Shown in pieces: positions 1 through 7,408 of a DNA stretch of 64,000 bases. The DNA is from Verrucomicrobiaceae bacterium (GTDB taxonomy: Bacteria > Verrucomicrobiota > Verrucomicrobiia > Verrucomicrobiales > Verrucomicrobiaceae). Location: positions 1 through 64,000 of the forward strand of contig JAEUHK010000024.1 in assembly GCA_016795465.1 (NCBI GenBank), written 5' to 3'. Numbering within the stretch: the first letter of the stretch is position 1; each line of letters begins with the position of its first letter. The position numbers and the translations under genes are program-made. A model generated the notes under the pieces. It saw only the letters and a program-made list of their open reading frames with translations. It did not search any database and had not been told where the DNA came from.

Positions 1-1260
1 GTAGCCGTAGTTGCCGAACTCCATGACGTAGTTGATGCGCACGCCTTTGTTGCCGTCGTCGTCGTTGTCGCTCTGCCACATCGTGCCGAAGCTATCGACG
101 GCGACTTCCCAGTTGTTGCGGAAGTTCCAGGCGAGCACCTCGACGTTGCTGCCATCGAGCTCGCAGCGGAAGACCATGCCCTGCTGATAGGGGCGGTTGT
201 TTTGATTGGTACACTTCACGCCGTGGATGTCGGTGATGAGGTTGCCGTTTTTGTCGCAGAGCTGCTTGCCGGCGTTGCCAAAATTGAAGTAGAGGCGGCC
301 ATCGGGGCCGAAGTGGAAGGCGTGGATGCCGTGGTCGTGCTGCGCGCCGCCGATCTTCGTGAACATGAGCTCTTTGCGGTCGGCTTTGTCGTCGCCGTTG
401 TCGTCGATGAGCCAGAAAACGTCGTCGCCGCAGGAGATGAGCGCTTTGTTGCCGAGCACACAGATGCCGTGGGCGCTGTCCACATCGCGACCCTGGTGGA
501 AGACGGTGGATTTGTCGGCCTTCGCGTCGCCATCGGTGTCTTCGAGGATGAGGATGCGGTCGCCCTCGGCGCGTTCGCCGTTGTGCTTGCGGTAGTTCAC
601 GACCTCGCACACCCACACGCGGCCGCGATGGTCGATGTCGATGCTGGCAGGCGAAAGCATCATCGGCTCGCTGGCGAAGAGCTGCACGAGGCACTCGGGA
701 TGCGCCTCAAGCTGCTCGACGGCGATGTCGGCCTCGTGCGCCGTCGCATCGCTGACGACGACAGGCCCCGGATTCTCGGTGTAAACGGCAAACGCGACGC
801 TGGTGCCGATGCCCTGCTTCGTGCCGCCTTCATCGAGTGCGCCGCGGGCTTTGAAGCGCTTCACGCCCGCAGGCAGGTTGAAGGCGATGACGCTGTTCGC
901 ATGCGTGCCGATGCCGTATTCGATGGCTTTGCCGGCGCTGCGCAGTTCCTGGCCGTTGCAGTTCGCATTCACGCGGACGCTGGCAAAGCCGGACTGCGCG
1001 GATTTCCACTCGATCTCGGTGAGTTTCTTCTCGCTGCCATCGCCCAGCACGAGCCGAGGCTCCGCCCAGTCCGCCCAATCGGCCGCGAAGCCATTGCCGC
1101 CATCGGTGACGACGAGGAAGAGCTCCTTCGCGCCTTCCAGCGAGACGTCGATGTCCACGCTGTGGTTCGGCGTTTGCGAATCGACGACCGGCGAGCGGAA
1201 AAGAGGCTTCGGCGCGGCAAAAGCGAGCGTGGGAGCGAGAAGGAGGCAGAGGAGGCGCAT
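1..1260 (-). CDS. NPCBM-domain, PVC-type membrane-bound dehydrogenase (3' end outside window)
   Basis: The minus-strand frame is open from an ATG at 1260 to the window edge, 420 codons with no stop, so the C-terminus is missing. A signal peptide (about residues 1-16, ending AFAA) is followed by an NPCBM/NEW2-like carbohydrate-binding domain (about 18-165, with GIGTHANSVIAF). From about residue 200 there is the start of the beta-propeller found in Planctomycete/Verrucomicrobium membrane-bound dehydrogenases, with Asp-rich loops such as LEDTDGDAKAD and DDNGDDKADRKE and the segment YQQGMVFRCELDGSNVEVLA. In this family a c-type haem CxxCH domain usually follows, but it cannot be seen here. It is probably an exported oxidoreductase acting on sugars. 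The long plus-strand reading over this region is only its antisense shadow. Confidence 0.85.
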   Translation of the reverse strand, partial: MRLLCLLLAPTLAFAAPKPLFRSPVVDSQTPNHSVDIDVSLEGAKELFLVVTDGGNGFAADWADWAEPRLVLGDGSEKKLTEIEWKSAQSGFASVRVNANCNGQELRSAGKAIEYGIGTHANSVIAFNLPAGVKRFKARGALDEGGTKQGIGTSVAFAVYTENPGPVVVSDATAHEADIAVEQLEAHPECLVQLFASEPMMLSPASIDIDHRGRVWVCEVVNYRKHNGERAEGDRILILEDTDGDAKADKSTVFHQGRDVDSAHGICVLGNKALISCGDDVFWLIDDNGDDKADRKELMFTKIGGAQHDHGIHAFHFGPDGRLYFNFGNAGKQLCDKNGNLITDIHGVKCTNQNNRPYQQGMVFRCELDGSNVEVLAWNFRNNWEVAVDSFGTMWQSDNDDDGNKGVRINYVMEFGNYGY

Positions 1261-1403
1261 GGCGTGAAGGATTGAAAATTGAGAAGTTAAAACTGAGAAT
1301 TGGAAATTGGCGCTGACGCGGCGAGAGGGGGCTTGGGCTTTTTGGAGGGCTGGAAGATGGTGGAACTGAGAATGGGTCAGAATGGAGGAAGTGGGAATGG
1401 AAA

Positions 1404-1426
1404 GGCCCAAGCGGGCGGCTTGGGCC
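1404..1426 (-). terminator. Possible terminator hairpin after the brnT/brnA-like pair
   Basis: GGCCCAAGC at 1404-1412 pairs with GCTTGGGCC at 1418-1426, giving a 9-bp stem with a 5-base loop. It lies 37 bases beyond the stop codon of the antitoxin-like gene. Read on the minus strand it is followed by TTTCC rather than a strong T-run, so it is a weak intrinsic terminator at best. Confidence 0.4.
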
Positions 1427-1462
1427 GATGGGCTGATCGGGATCGAAAATCGCGATGCGGGG

Positions 1463-1753
1463 CTACTCTTTCATCTCCTGCTCCATGCGCTCGCTGAGCC
1501 ACTGCTTCATCATGCTCTGGTAGTTCAGGTAGCGACGGCGGGCGACACGCTTGATGCGGCTGAGCATGCGGGGATCGAAACGCAGGGTGATGGTGGTGGA
1601 CTCGCGCACGTCACTGCGATGCAGGGAGGACTGCATGAGGCGCTGGTCGAGCTGGTGCGTGGACCAGAACTGGATCTCGGTGTCCTCGGAGTCGAAATCC
1701 GGGACGTCCTTCCACAGGCGGATGATTTTGAGATCTGGCGAGAGGGCGGTCAT
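1463..1753 (-). CDS. CopG/BrnA-type ribbon-helix-helix antitoxin
   Basis: A 96-residue protein. The N-terminal half contains TEIQFWSTHQLDQRL, which resembles the FW-x-TH motif of CopG_antitoxin/BrnA proteins. The C-terminal half is a ribbon-helix-helix segment (TITLRFDPRMLSRIKRVARR, then a long charged helix). It follows the toxin-like gene with a 12-base gap, the BrnT-BrnA order. In known systems the antitoxin neutralises the toxin and represses its own promoter through the RHH fold, and autoregulation is inferred here on that basis. The pairing and motifs are convincing, but the exact subfamily is not certain. Confidence 0.75.
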   Translation of the reverse strand: MTALSPDLKIIRLWKDVPDFDSEDTEIQFWSTHQLDQRLMQSSLHRSDVRESTTITLRFDPRMLSRIKRVARRRYLNYQSMMKQWLSERMEQEMKE

Positions 1754-1765
1754 GGCAGCGGTGGT

Positions 1766-2044
1766 TCAAATGTCCTCGGCCTTTTTGCGCTCGAAGAACT
1801 CATGCTCGGCGGCGGTCATGCGGCGGGCGTAGATGACGCGGTAGCGCTTGCCATCGGTCCAGAAAACGCTGAACACCGGATGCCCCTGGAGGGACTTTCC
1901 GAGGTTGTAGTAACGCGCTTCGGAACCCGAACCCTGCTCATCAGGCATCAATTTGAGCGCAAAGGGGTCCTCGAAGGATTCCTCGATGTCCTTCGGAGGA
2001 AGGGCAGAGAGGTCAAAGGCACAGCCAATCCAGTCAAAGTCCAT
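1766..2044 (-). CDS. BrnT-like RNase toxin
   Basis: A 92-residue protein with the BrnT layout: N-terminal F-D-W segment, a central ARYYNLGKSLQGHPVFSVFWT strand region, then YRVIYARRMTAAEHEFFERK, matching the RIISAR-A-x2-E-x3-Y signature of BrnT. BrnT proteins are RelE-fold ribonucleases that block translation when unbound. The gene starts 19 bases after the stop of the VOC gene and precedes the RHH antitoxin by 12 bases. The first 45 residues (FALKLMPDEQGSGSEA) are less typical, so it is a divergent member. Activity was not tested. Confidence 0.7.
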   Translation of the reverse strand: MDFDWIGCAFDLSALPPKDIEESFEDPFALKLMPDEQGSGSEARYYNLGKSLQGHPVFSVFWTDGKRYRVIYARRMTAAEHEFFERKKAEDI

Positions 2045-2063
2045 GTGGTGAGAGCGAGGCGGA

Positions 2064-2444
2064 TTATTTACGGTATTCGATCAGTTCTATCTCATAGCCC
2101 TCGGGGGCGTCAATGAAAGCAAAGCGGCCGCTGGAGCTCTCTGTGGGGCCGTCTGAAAGGGCATAGCCCAACGCGGCGGCATGCGCGGCAAAGGTCTCGA
2201 TGTTTTCGACTTCGAAAGCGAGGTGTGTGAGGTCGGAGCAGAAGGTAACTGGGCCGCTGGCGGGGTAGGAGCAGATTTCGATGAGCTCCTCGCTGTTCGG
2301 CGTGCGCAGGAAAACGAGTTCGGAGCCGCGGGGAGATTTATGACGGCGGATTTCCTCGAGCCCAAGTACCTGAGTGTAGAAGGAGACGGTCTTTTCGAGG
2401 TCGTTGACGCGGTAACGGGTGTGCAGGAGTTTTTTGACTTTCAT
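2064..2444 (-). CDS. VOC-family (glyoxalase I-like) protein
   Basis: A 126-residue protein with one vicinal-oxygen-chelate module pair: HTRYRVNDLEKTVSFYTQVLGLEE at the N-terminus and DLTHLAFEVENIE ... FAFIDAPEGYEIELIEY at the C-terminus. Candidate metal ligands are His8, Glu56, His74 and a C-terminal Glu, the usual glyoxalase I set. It is close to lactoylglutathione lyase in length and pattern. A role in methylglyoxal detoxification is plausible but the substrate is inferred. It lies directly upstream of the toxin-antitoxin pair on the same strand and may be co-transcribed with it. Confidence 0.8.
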   Translation of the reverse strand: MKVKKLLHTRYRVNDLEKTVSFYTQVLGLEEIRRHKSPRGSELVFLRTPNSEELIEICSYPASGPVTFCSDLTHLAFEVENIETFAAHAAALGYALSDGPTESSSGRFAFIDAPEGYEIELIEYRK

Positions 2445-2498
2445 AGAGGAGCTAAGTGCACAGTTGGCTCATGCTGGGCTCAAAGGCGAGCGGAAGCA

Positions 2499-3404
2499 TC
2501 ACGAAGATGCCGGGGCATGGCGATCCACGCGGAAGGGCAAAAAGGAGAGCAATCCAATGATCATGGCCCATTCGAACAGAAAGAGGTTCAAGGCATAATC
2601 GATGGACAAGTGCAGCAAGATGCCGCTGACGATGGCCAGGAGACGGAGCCTTTGGATGAACAGCATGAAGGGAAGGGCGAGTTCCAAGACTAGAACCGCC
2701 CATGTGGAGATCTGACTGAAGAGGAGGCTGTGCATCATGAACTCCGGCAGGGGAAACCGATGGTACTGGACGAGATTCAACGAGTAATACACAGCGGTGC
2801 CGTTCCTCCAATCCACCCCTTGGAACTTCAGAATGCCTGTGCTGAGGTAGATGACCGCCATCTGGAGCTGAAAAAGGCGCAAGGGCCAGGACTCACAGGC
2901 TTGGTGACAGTGATGACGGGCAGAGGAAAACAGGTTTCGCACACTCCACCTGGCATCGAGAGGCATGAAGATCATGAAAAAGCAGGCGAGGCGCATGAGC
3001 GTGTCCTCGGCGTCACACCAGGCATTGTTGCGATGGTGAAACGAGGCGAGGAGGACAAACAGACACGCGGCCTGAAACCTCCCATAAAGCCCGAGCACAA
3101 GGCACACCGCCTGAACGATCACGAGCGTGTAAAGGATCCTGACGGCGGCTTCTGAACTGGGGAACATCTGAAACAGCGTGAGCGTGTCAGGATCAACGAT
3201 GGCACGCGAGGCCTCGTAGGACACCATGCCATTCGGTCCGAACCATTTCTGAGCATCCGCCAAACCTATGATAAAGGTGATGCCAATCACCAAGCCAAAG
3301 CCGATGCGCAGAATGGCGTAGGCAACGGGTGAGGCCCCGCTGTGAAAAAAGCGGTTCCATGCCACGCAAAAGTGGCTCAGCAATGACGCGGGGAAGGAGG
3401 TCAT
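2499..3404 (-). CDS. HTTM-domain membrane protein
   Basis: About 301 residues with several hydrophobic helices: AYAILRIGFGLVIGITFIIGL, ILYTLVIVQAVCLVLGL, LACFFMIFMPLDARWS, FQLQMAVIYLSTGILKFQG and WAVLVLELALPFMLF. The pattern, with the HHRNNAWCDAEDTLMR loop, is the HTTM family related to the membrane domain of vitamin K-dependent gamma-carboxylase. The start at 3404 is preferred over the ATG at 3437 because it gives an ATGA stop/start overlap with the upstream gene, which suggests translational coupling. Bacterial HTTM proteins have no firmly established role. Confidence 0.8.
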   Translation of the reverse strand: MTSFPASLLSHFCVAWNRFFHSGASPVAYAILRIGFGLVIGITFIIGLADAQKWFGPNGMVSYEASRAIVDPDTLTLFQMFPSSEAAVRILYTLVIVQAVCLVLGLYGRFQAACLFVLLASFHHRNNAWCDAEDTLMRLACFFMIFMPLDARWSVRNLFSSARHHCHQACESWPLRLFQLQMAVIYLSTGILKFQGVDWRNGTAVYYSLNLVQYHRFPLPEFMMHSLLFSQISTWAVLVLELALPFMLFIQRLRLLAIVSGILLHLSIDYALNLFLFEWAMIIGLLSFLPFRVDRHAPASS

Positions 3405-3913
3405 GGCTGAAACTCCTTCACATAAAACTGATGCCATTGCTCATCAGGTGGAGGTATTTCCTGTCCGGGAGCCGGAATGTCCCACCAGTGCCGCCTCAGG
3501 CGGACCCGCATGAGCTTGTGACCAGCCAAGTCAGCCGGAAACTCCGTACGTGCCAAGTAACTCGCGACGGAGTCCCAAGCACCCGAGAAATCATTGTTGC
3601 GGATGTTATCAAAGAACTCCCCCTCTCGGAATGCACGAAAGCGCTCGAATATCGAAAGGTCATGAAAGCGAGGGCTCTGCCAATGGAGGGAGATGCCATT
3701 GGTATCTTCCAACTCTGCAGAAACCCGTGCATTGCGCTTAAGGACGTCAGGAGCGAACAACGCCCAATGCCCTTGCCAAAGCCCGGAGGCATCTAGCCAC
3801 GGATCTATCCACTGCTTGGCACGATCGTGCATCACTCCCGCGGAAGGCATTCCGTCGAGCAGCATGATCACAAGCATGATCACAATGAATAGATTGGCAG
3901 TCTTACGGCACAT
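3401..3913 (-). CDS. Single-pass membrane protein partner of the HTTM protein
   Basis: From the ATG at 3913 the product is about 170 residues: an N-terminal hydrophobic anchor (NLFIVIMLVIMLLDG) and a soluble domain with WQGHWALFAPDVLKRNARVSAELED and LMRVRLRRHWWDIPAPG. I do not recognise a named family, but small proteins of this type commonly sit beside HTTM genes. The longer reading from 4027 would begin inside the terminator hairpin at 4003-4034, so it is rejected. The stop codon overlaps the HTTM start by four bases, so the two products are probably made together. Confidence 0.7.
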   Translation of the reverse strand: MCRKTANLFIVIMLVIMLLDGMPSAGVMHDRAKQWIDPWLDASGLWQGHWALFAPDVLKRNARVSAELEDTNGISLHWQSPRFHDLSIFERFRAFREGEFFDNIRNNDFSGAWDSVASYLARTEFPADLAGHKLMRVRLRRHWWDIPAPGQEIPPPDEQWHQFYVKEFQP

Positions 3914-4002
3914 GTCGGCATTCTGAAGTTTTCCTGTCCACGCCACCAGCGAAAAGGAACTGCCAATTCTGTGTGAAGGGAGCCGAATCTGTCCCAAACA
4001 AA

Positions 4003-4034
4003 AAGCCCCGTGCTTCATGTGAAGCACGGGGCTT
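4003..4034 (-). terminator. Strong intrinsic terminator
   Basis: AAGCCCCGTGCTTCA at 4003-4017 is a perfect 15-bp inverted repeat with 4020-4034, with a 2-base spacer. On the minus strand it is followed by TTTTTGTTTG. It lies 18 bases after the stop codon of the repeat-tailed secreted protein and separates that gene from the HTTM pair. Confidence 0.9.
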
Positions 4035-4051
4035 GAGAAAAGACTCGAGTC

Positions 4052-5320
4052 TTAATTATTGCCAGCAGGAGGGCTGTTGCCACCGCCGCCACCGACGATG
4101 CCGCCAGTGCCGTAGCCGTTGGCATTGCCGTTGCCGGTGCCATTGGCGCTCCCGTTGGCACTGCCGTTGCCTGTGCCATTCGCACTGCCGTTGCCTGTGC
4201 CATTTGCATTGCCCACCCCGGCATCTGTGTCCGTGATGGTTCCATCCTGAATCATCGAATCAACCATGGTCAAAGCAGCAGCTTGGCTCGGTGCTGCACC
4301 TGAGGCGACAAGAGCAGCTGCCACATCTGCTTTGGTGTTGTAGGTGTTCCCTGAGAGGCTGCCACTCGTCACTGTGAACGCAGGAGGGTTGAAATCCGGC
4401 TCCCATCGCATGGCAACATATCGAGCGGCGGCCGGCTTATTGAGGCTGGCTTTCACAAATCCCAAACCCCGTGTGTCTTCGACGGCCGCAATGGGTTCGC
4501 GGACATTGAAATCAGACGGTTCAAAAACCAAGCGGCCTCTCCAATCTTCCTTCTCGGGCAATTTGTCGAACGTGAAAACCTCGAAGCGCACCGGGCGAGG
4601 AGAATGAACGGAGCCAAAGGAATTCAGCAGACGCAACTGGCCCAAGTCATAGATCAGGGTGCGGTAACGGTCATCGGATTCCGGGAAGGAGAACTTGTTG
4701 TAATCAGCGGATTCATCAAGGCCTCCCTCGGGCTTGGGTGAGGCATAGATGACGCGGGAGCCGCCGACGCCGGCGAAGTTCACCGGATAGCCTTTCTTTG
4801 TGTCACTGACACCTTGTTTCACCACATAGTCACTATCACGCTCGCCGCCGAACATTTGGAAGGCACGAATGGAGCCGCCCTTAGAGAGGGCGAACTCGAG
4901 TTTAACAAATCTCACCTGCATACCGGCAAAGACAAACGTGACGTCACGGTCAGAAGCGGTGAAGACTTTTTCATCAAGCACGGCCCAGCTTTTGTTGTCG
5001 GCGCTGCCGGACAGAGTGGCGCGGCCCTCAATGCCGTCATTGGCAAAGGAAGCACGGTTGATCATGGTAGGCTTTGCGAGACCGAGGACCGCATTGCTAT
5101 TGCCCGCTGAGGCAGTGACGGCATCTGCGGGATCTTGAGAAAGAAGAGCATCGGCCTTTCCAAGACCTGCTGAACTCGCAAGGGACGCCTGGGATGCCAT
5201 GCCACGCTGACCAACAGGAACGGGCCTGTCACCACTACTAGAGATGCGCTGCCATTTGGCATTCAATGGAGCGGCGGAGGCCAGTCCGAGGATCAAGGCA
5301 AGCAGGGTATGGTGCTTCAT
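4052..5320 (-). CDS. Secreted protein with discoidin-like domain and Asn/Gly repeat tail
   Basis: The start at 5320 (MKHHTLLALILGLASAAPLNA) gives a clean signal peptide and a 422-residue product; a longer upstream reading has no signal. Residues about 60-190 resemble an F5/8-type C (discoidin) jelly roll (GIEGRATLSGSADNKSW ... VRFVKLEFAL). A second beta-rich region follows (FEVFTFDKLPEKEDWRGR, then ARYVAMRWEPDFNPPAFTV). The last 55 residues are a low-complexity tail built from NGTGNGSA octets, ending GGGGGNSPPAGNN. A cell-surface or matrix role is inferred. No catalytic motif is visible. Confidence 0.75.
   Translation of the reverse strand: MKHHTLLALILGLASAAPLNAKWQRISSSGDRPVPVGQRGMASQASLASSAGLGKADALLSQDPADAVTASAGNSNAVLGLAKPTMINRASFANDGIEGRATLSGSADNKSWAVLDEKVFTASDRDVTFVFAGMQVRFVKLEFALSKGGSIRAFQMFGGERDSDYVVKQGVSDTKKGYPVNFAGVGGSRVIYASPKPEGGLDESADYNKFSFPESDDRYRTLIYDLGQLRLLNSFGSVHSPRPVRFEVFTFDKLPEKEDWRGRLVFEPSDFNVREPIAAVEDTRGLGFVKASLNKPAAARYVAMRWEPDFNPPAFTVTSGSLSGNTYNTKADVAAALVASGAAPSQAAALTMVDSMIQDGTITDTDAGVGNANGTGNGSANGTGNGSANGSANGTGNGNANGYGTGGIVGGGGGNSPPAGNN
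4121..4215. repeat. 24-bp tandem repeat encoding the Asn/Gly-rich tail
   Basis: Degenerate direct repeats of CTGCCGTTGCCTGTGCCATT; exact copies at 4161 and 4185 are 24 bp apart, with diverged copies on both sides. Translated on the minus strand each unit gives eight residues, NGTGNGSA. Units of this length can expand or contract by slippage without a frameshift. Confidence 0.8.
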
Positions 5321-5501
5321 GGTGGTCAAGGTTGAAATCGATGGTGTCTTTTCGGAGACAAGTGAGGCAAGAATCGTTCGCAAAATTTCGATGAGTGGAA
5401 GGCAGTTCATCACATTTGGCCGGAAGTGTAAATACTTTTTTCGCAACGATATGAACCAAATTGACCCTTGATTGACTGTAAAATCCATATATTTTATATT
5501 T

Positions 5502-6152
5502 ATGAAATGTCCACGATGTGCTTCTCCCTGCCCCCCCGGCGCGACGCACTGTAACACCTGTGGCTTTTCTTCCGAGCGGCTTCGCCGTAGTTTGGGAGAC
5601 CAGTGGATCAGGCTCGAACGCATCACGGATGCCGCGCACTGCCTCCGACTGGAAGACTATCAGCGCTGCGAAGTGCAGATGGATGACTTTGAGCGCCTGC
5701 TGCCCCAATCGTTCTTCGCCGTTTACTTGGGCATGCTACCAGTAGGCTTAAAGGTGGCTGAATTGGGTTTCTGGCTGCTAAATCAAGGGGCATTCAACAC
5801 GCCTCTTGTGCAGAAAAGGAACGATTTCGGCATCGTGCTGGTGCTTGACCCGGCGGTTCGCGAGCTTTCGCTCACGTTTGGGTATGCCATTGAGAGCTAC
5901 TTTGATGAGGCTACGCAGCGCCGCCTTCTTGAGCGGGCGGCGAAGCAGTTAAAGTTCCAAGACTACGGGGCGGCCATCCGCGGTCTGATCCAAGATTCTT
6001 TGGCAGTGCTGCAGCGCCACGCCAAACGCCAGCTTCGAAAGCCTCTCCACAGTGGCATTCTTCCAGAGATCATAGTTCAGCCGCTGCGAAGCGGGGTTCC
6101 CATACCGCAGACAGGGCACCGTCAGAGCTTCGGAGGGCGTCATTCCTCATGA
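5502..6152 (+). CDS. Zinc-ribbon protein with TPM-like domain
   Basis: The start at 5502 (MKCPRCASPCPPG) is chosen because the zinc ribbon begins there; it gives about 216 residues. Cysteines in CPRC ... CNTC form a four-Cys ribbon in the first 20 residues. The middle (SFFAVYLGMLPVGLKVAELGFWLLNQ, then DFGIVLVLDPAVRELSLTFGYAIESYF) resembles the TPM (Repair_PSII/DUF477) fold. Its stop overlaps the next start by four bases (ATGA), and that gene also looks TPM-like, so the two are probably coupled. Function unknown. Confidence 0.7.
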   Translation: MKCPRCASPCPPGATHCNTCGFSSERLRRSLGDQWIRLERITDAAHCLRLEDYQRCEVQMDDFERLLPQSFFAVYLGMLPVGLKVAELGFWLLNQGAFNTPLVQKRNDFGIVLVLDPAVRELSLTFGYAIESYFDEATQRRLLERAAKQLKFQDYGAAIRGLIQDSLAVLQRHAKRQLRKPLHSGILPEIIVQPLRSGVPIPQTGHRQSFGGRHSS

Positions 6153-7315
6153 TTTCCGATGCTTCAATCCGGCATGAGATAATTCGGGACCGTCCAGCGG
6201 TCCTAACAGCCATTGTGGCGTTTTTTATCGGGGTCGGTATCGCCTTCGGCGAACCCGAAGAAGAACTTCCCCTGCCACGTTGGTCGGAAGAAGAACTCCG
6301 CCACTTCCAAGAACAGCAACAAGGAGCTTTAGGGCTCGATGCACTGCTGCCGGACGCACCCGGTTACCTCGAGAATTTCGATCAGGCGATGCGAGAACCT
6401 CTCCTTCGCAGCGGTCCGCGGCTGGATGAACTACCACCCACCCTGTCAGGCGAGATCGTTCCACGGCTTCGGGCTCAGGACCTTCTTTCTTTCCTTCCCG
6501 ATGCGAGCAGGGAGGAGGTGCGGCACGCCTTGCCAACGGCCAAAACACAGCTCCGAGAAACAGGAGATGAATTCCTGCACTCAGCAGCCAAAGCGCCTGG
6601 GGACAGGTATCTCATCGATCCGGCGGCGCTGCTGCCCGAAATGGCTGCCATGGAGATCGAACGTCTGCTTGAGTTCCACGCCAACGATGCCCGAATCCAA
6701 CTATTCGTGTTGGTCATTGCTAAAAACGAAACGCTACCAGCCAACGCAAACCTTGATTCCATTGCCTCGGGAAAACTCGTTTCGAGCGATGCCTGCCTCG
6801 TTGTTTACCCACTTGCCGAACCTTGGCGGGCTCGGCTGCTCGTCAGCCGGACCGTCCACGACAAGGCCAGCCCGGTTTTCCTTTCTGAAACAGCCAGTGA
6901 ATGTGTGAAGCAGGCTCTCGTGGCCACGGAAGTCGGAGACCAGCTTGAAAGATTTGTGACGACACTGTCCCCGCGGCTGTTCTGGTTGCAAAAAGCCCTC
7001 GGCGAGGCCCAGAAGGCTCCCCAGCCGCAATCCGGCCTCCGCGACTTCGCCGTGGCCAGCGGTATGATCGCCACCCCGCCTCCAGGGAAGCCGGAGCAGG
7101 AGGACTCACCCGGTGCCATCTTGGGCCGACTCATCGTATTAGTAACCGCTCTGGGTGGCATTCTGGCTGGCGCCGTCTGGGTAAGAAGGCGTTGGAGGCA
7201 TCAGTGCCGTGCCCAACAACAGGCAAGCGTCTGGCTATTACCCGAACTCGAGGTCGAGCCGCGACTAGGAGGAGCCTTCTGCGGCGGGGCCGGGGTGGTC
7301 ATTCGTTACGAGTGA
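6149..7315 (+). CDS. TPM-domain membrane protein
   Basis: 388 residues. There is an N-terminal hydrophobic segment (AVLTAIVAFFIGVGIAF, about 17-33), a soluble region with a TPM-like core (DPAALLPEMAAMEIERLLEF ... IQLFVLVIAKN), and a membrane anchor near residues 325-345 (LGRLIVLVTALGGILAGAVWV). It ends with the short Gly-rich tail RLGGAFCGGAGVVIRYE. The arrangement matches TPM-domain membrane proteins seen in Verrucomicrobia. It overlaps the preceding gene by four bases. A role in envelope maintenance is possible but inferred. Confidence 0.7.
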   Translation: MISDASIRHEIIRDRPAVLTAIVAFFIGVGIAFGEPEEELPLPRWSEEELRHFQEQQQGALGLDALLPDAPGYLENFDQAMREPLLRSGPRLDELPPTLSGEIVPRLRAQDLLSFLPDASREEVRHALPTAKTQLRETGDEFLHSAAKAPGDRYLIDPAALLPEMAAMEIERLLEFHANDARIQLFVLVIAKNETLPANANLDSIASGKLVSSDACLVVYPLAEPWRARLLVSRTVHDKASPVFLSETASECVKQALVATEVGDQLERFVTTLSPRLFWLQKALGEAQKAPQPQSGLRDFAVASGMIATPPPGKPEQEDSPGAILGRLIVLVTALGGILAGAVWVRRRWRHQCRAQQQASVWLLPELEVEPRLGGAFCGGAGVVIRYE

Positions 7316-7408
7316 CCCTTCGATCTGGCATCCTCGAGCTTTTTAAAAACTTCAATTTGTCGAAATGAAATGCATCATCCATATTATCTGTAACCAATTT
7401 GGTAGGGC

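Noticed and set aside
202..1275. Long plus-strand open frame opposite the NPCBM/dehydrogenase gene
   Set aside because: Val/Ala/Asp-rich composition is the mirror of the minus-strand codon bias; the minus frame has a signal peptide and known domains.
1365..1400. Purine-rich GAATGG repeats resembling the palindromic element core
   Set aside because: Only partial matches to the core and no inverted arm; probably chance in a purine-rich spacer.
3914..4027. Extended N-terminus of the HTTM partner gene
   Set aside because: The extension begins inside a strong terminator hairpin and lacks a family-like sequence.
4121..4215. Short direct repeats resembling a CRISPR array
   Set aside because: Units are 24 bp, contiguous without spacers and in frame inside a coding region.
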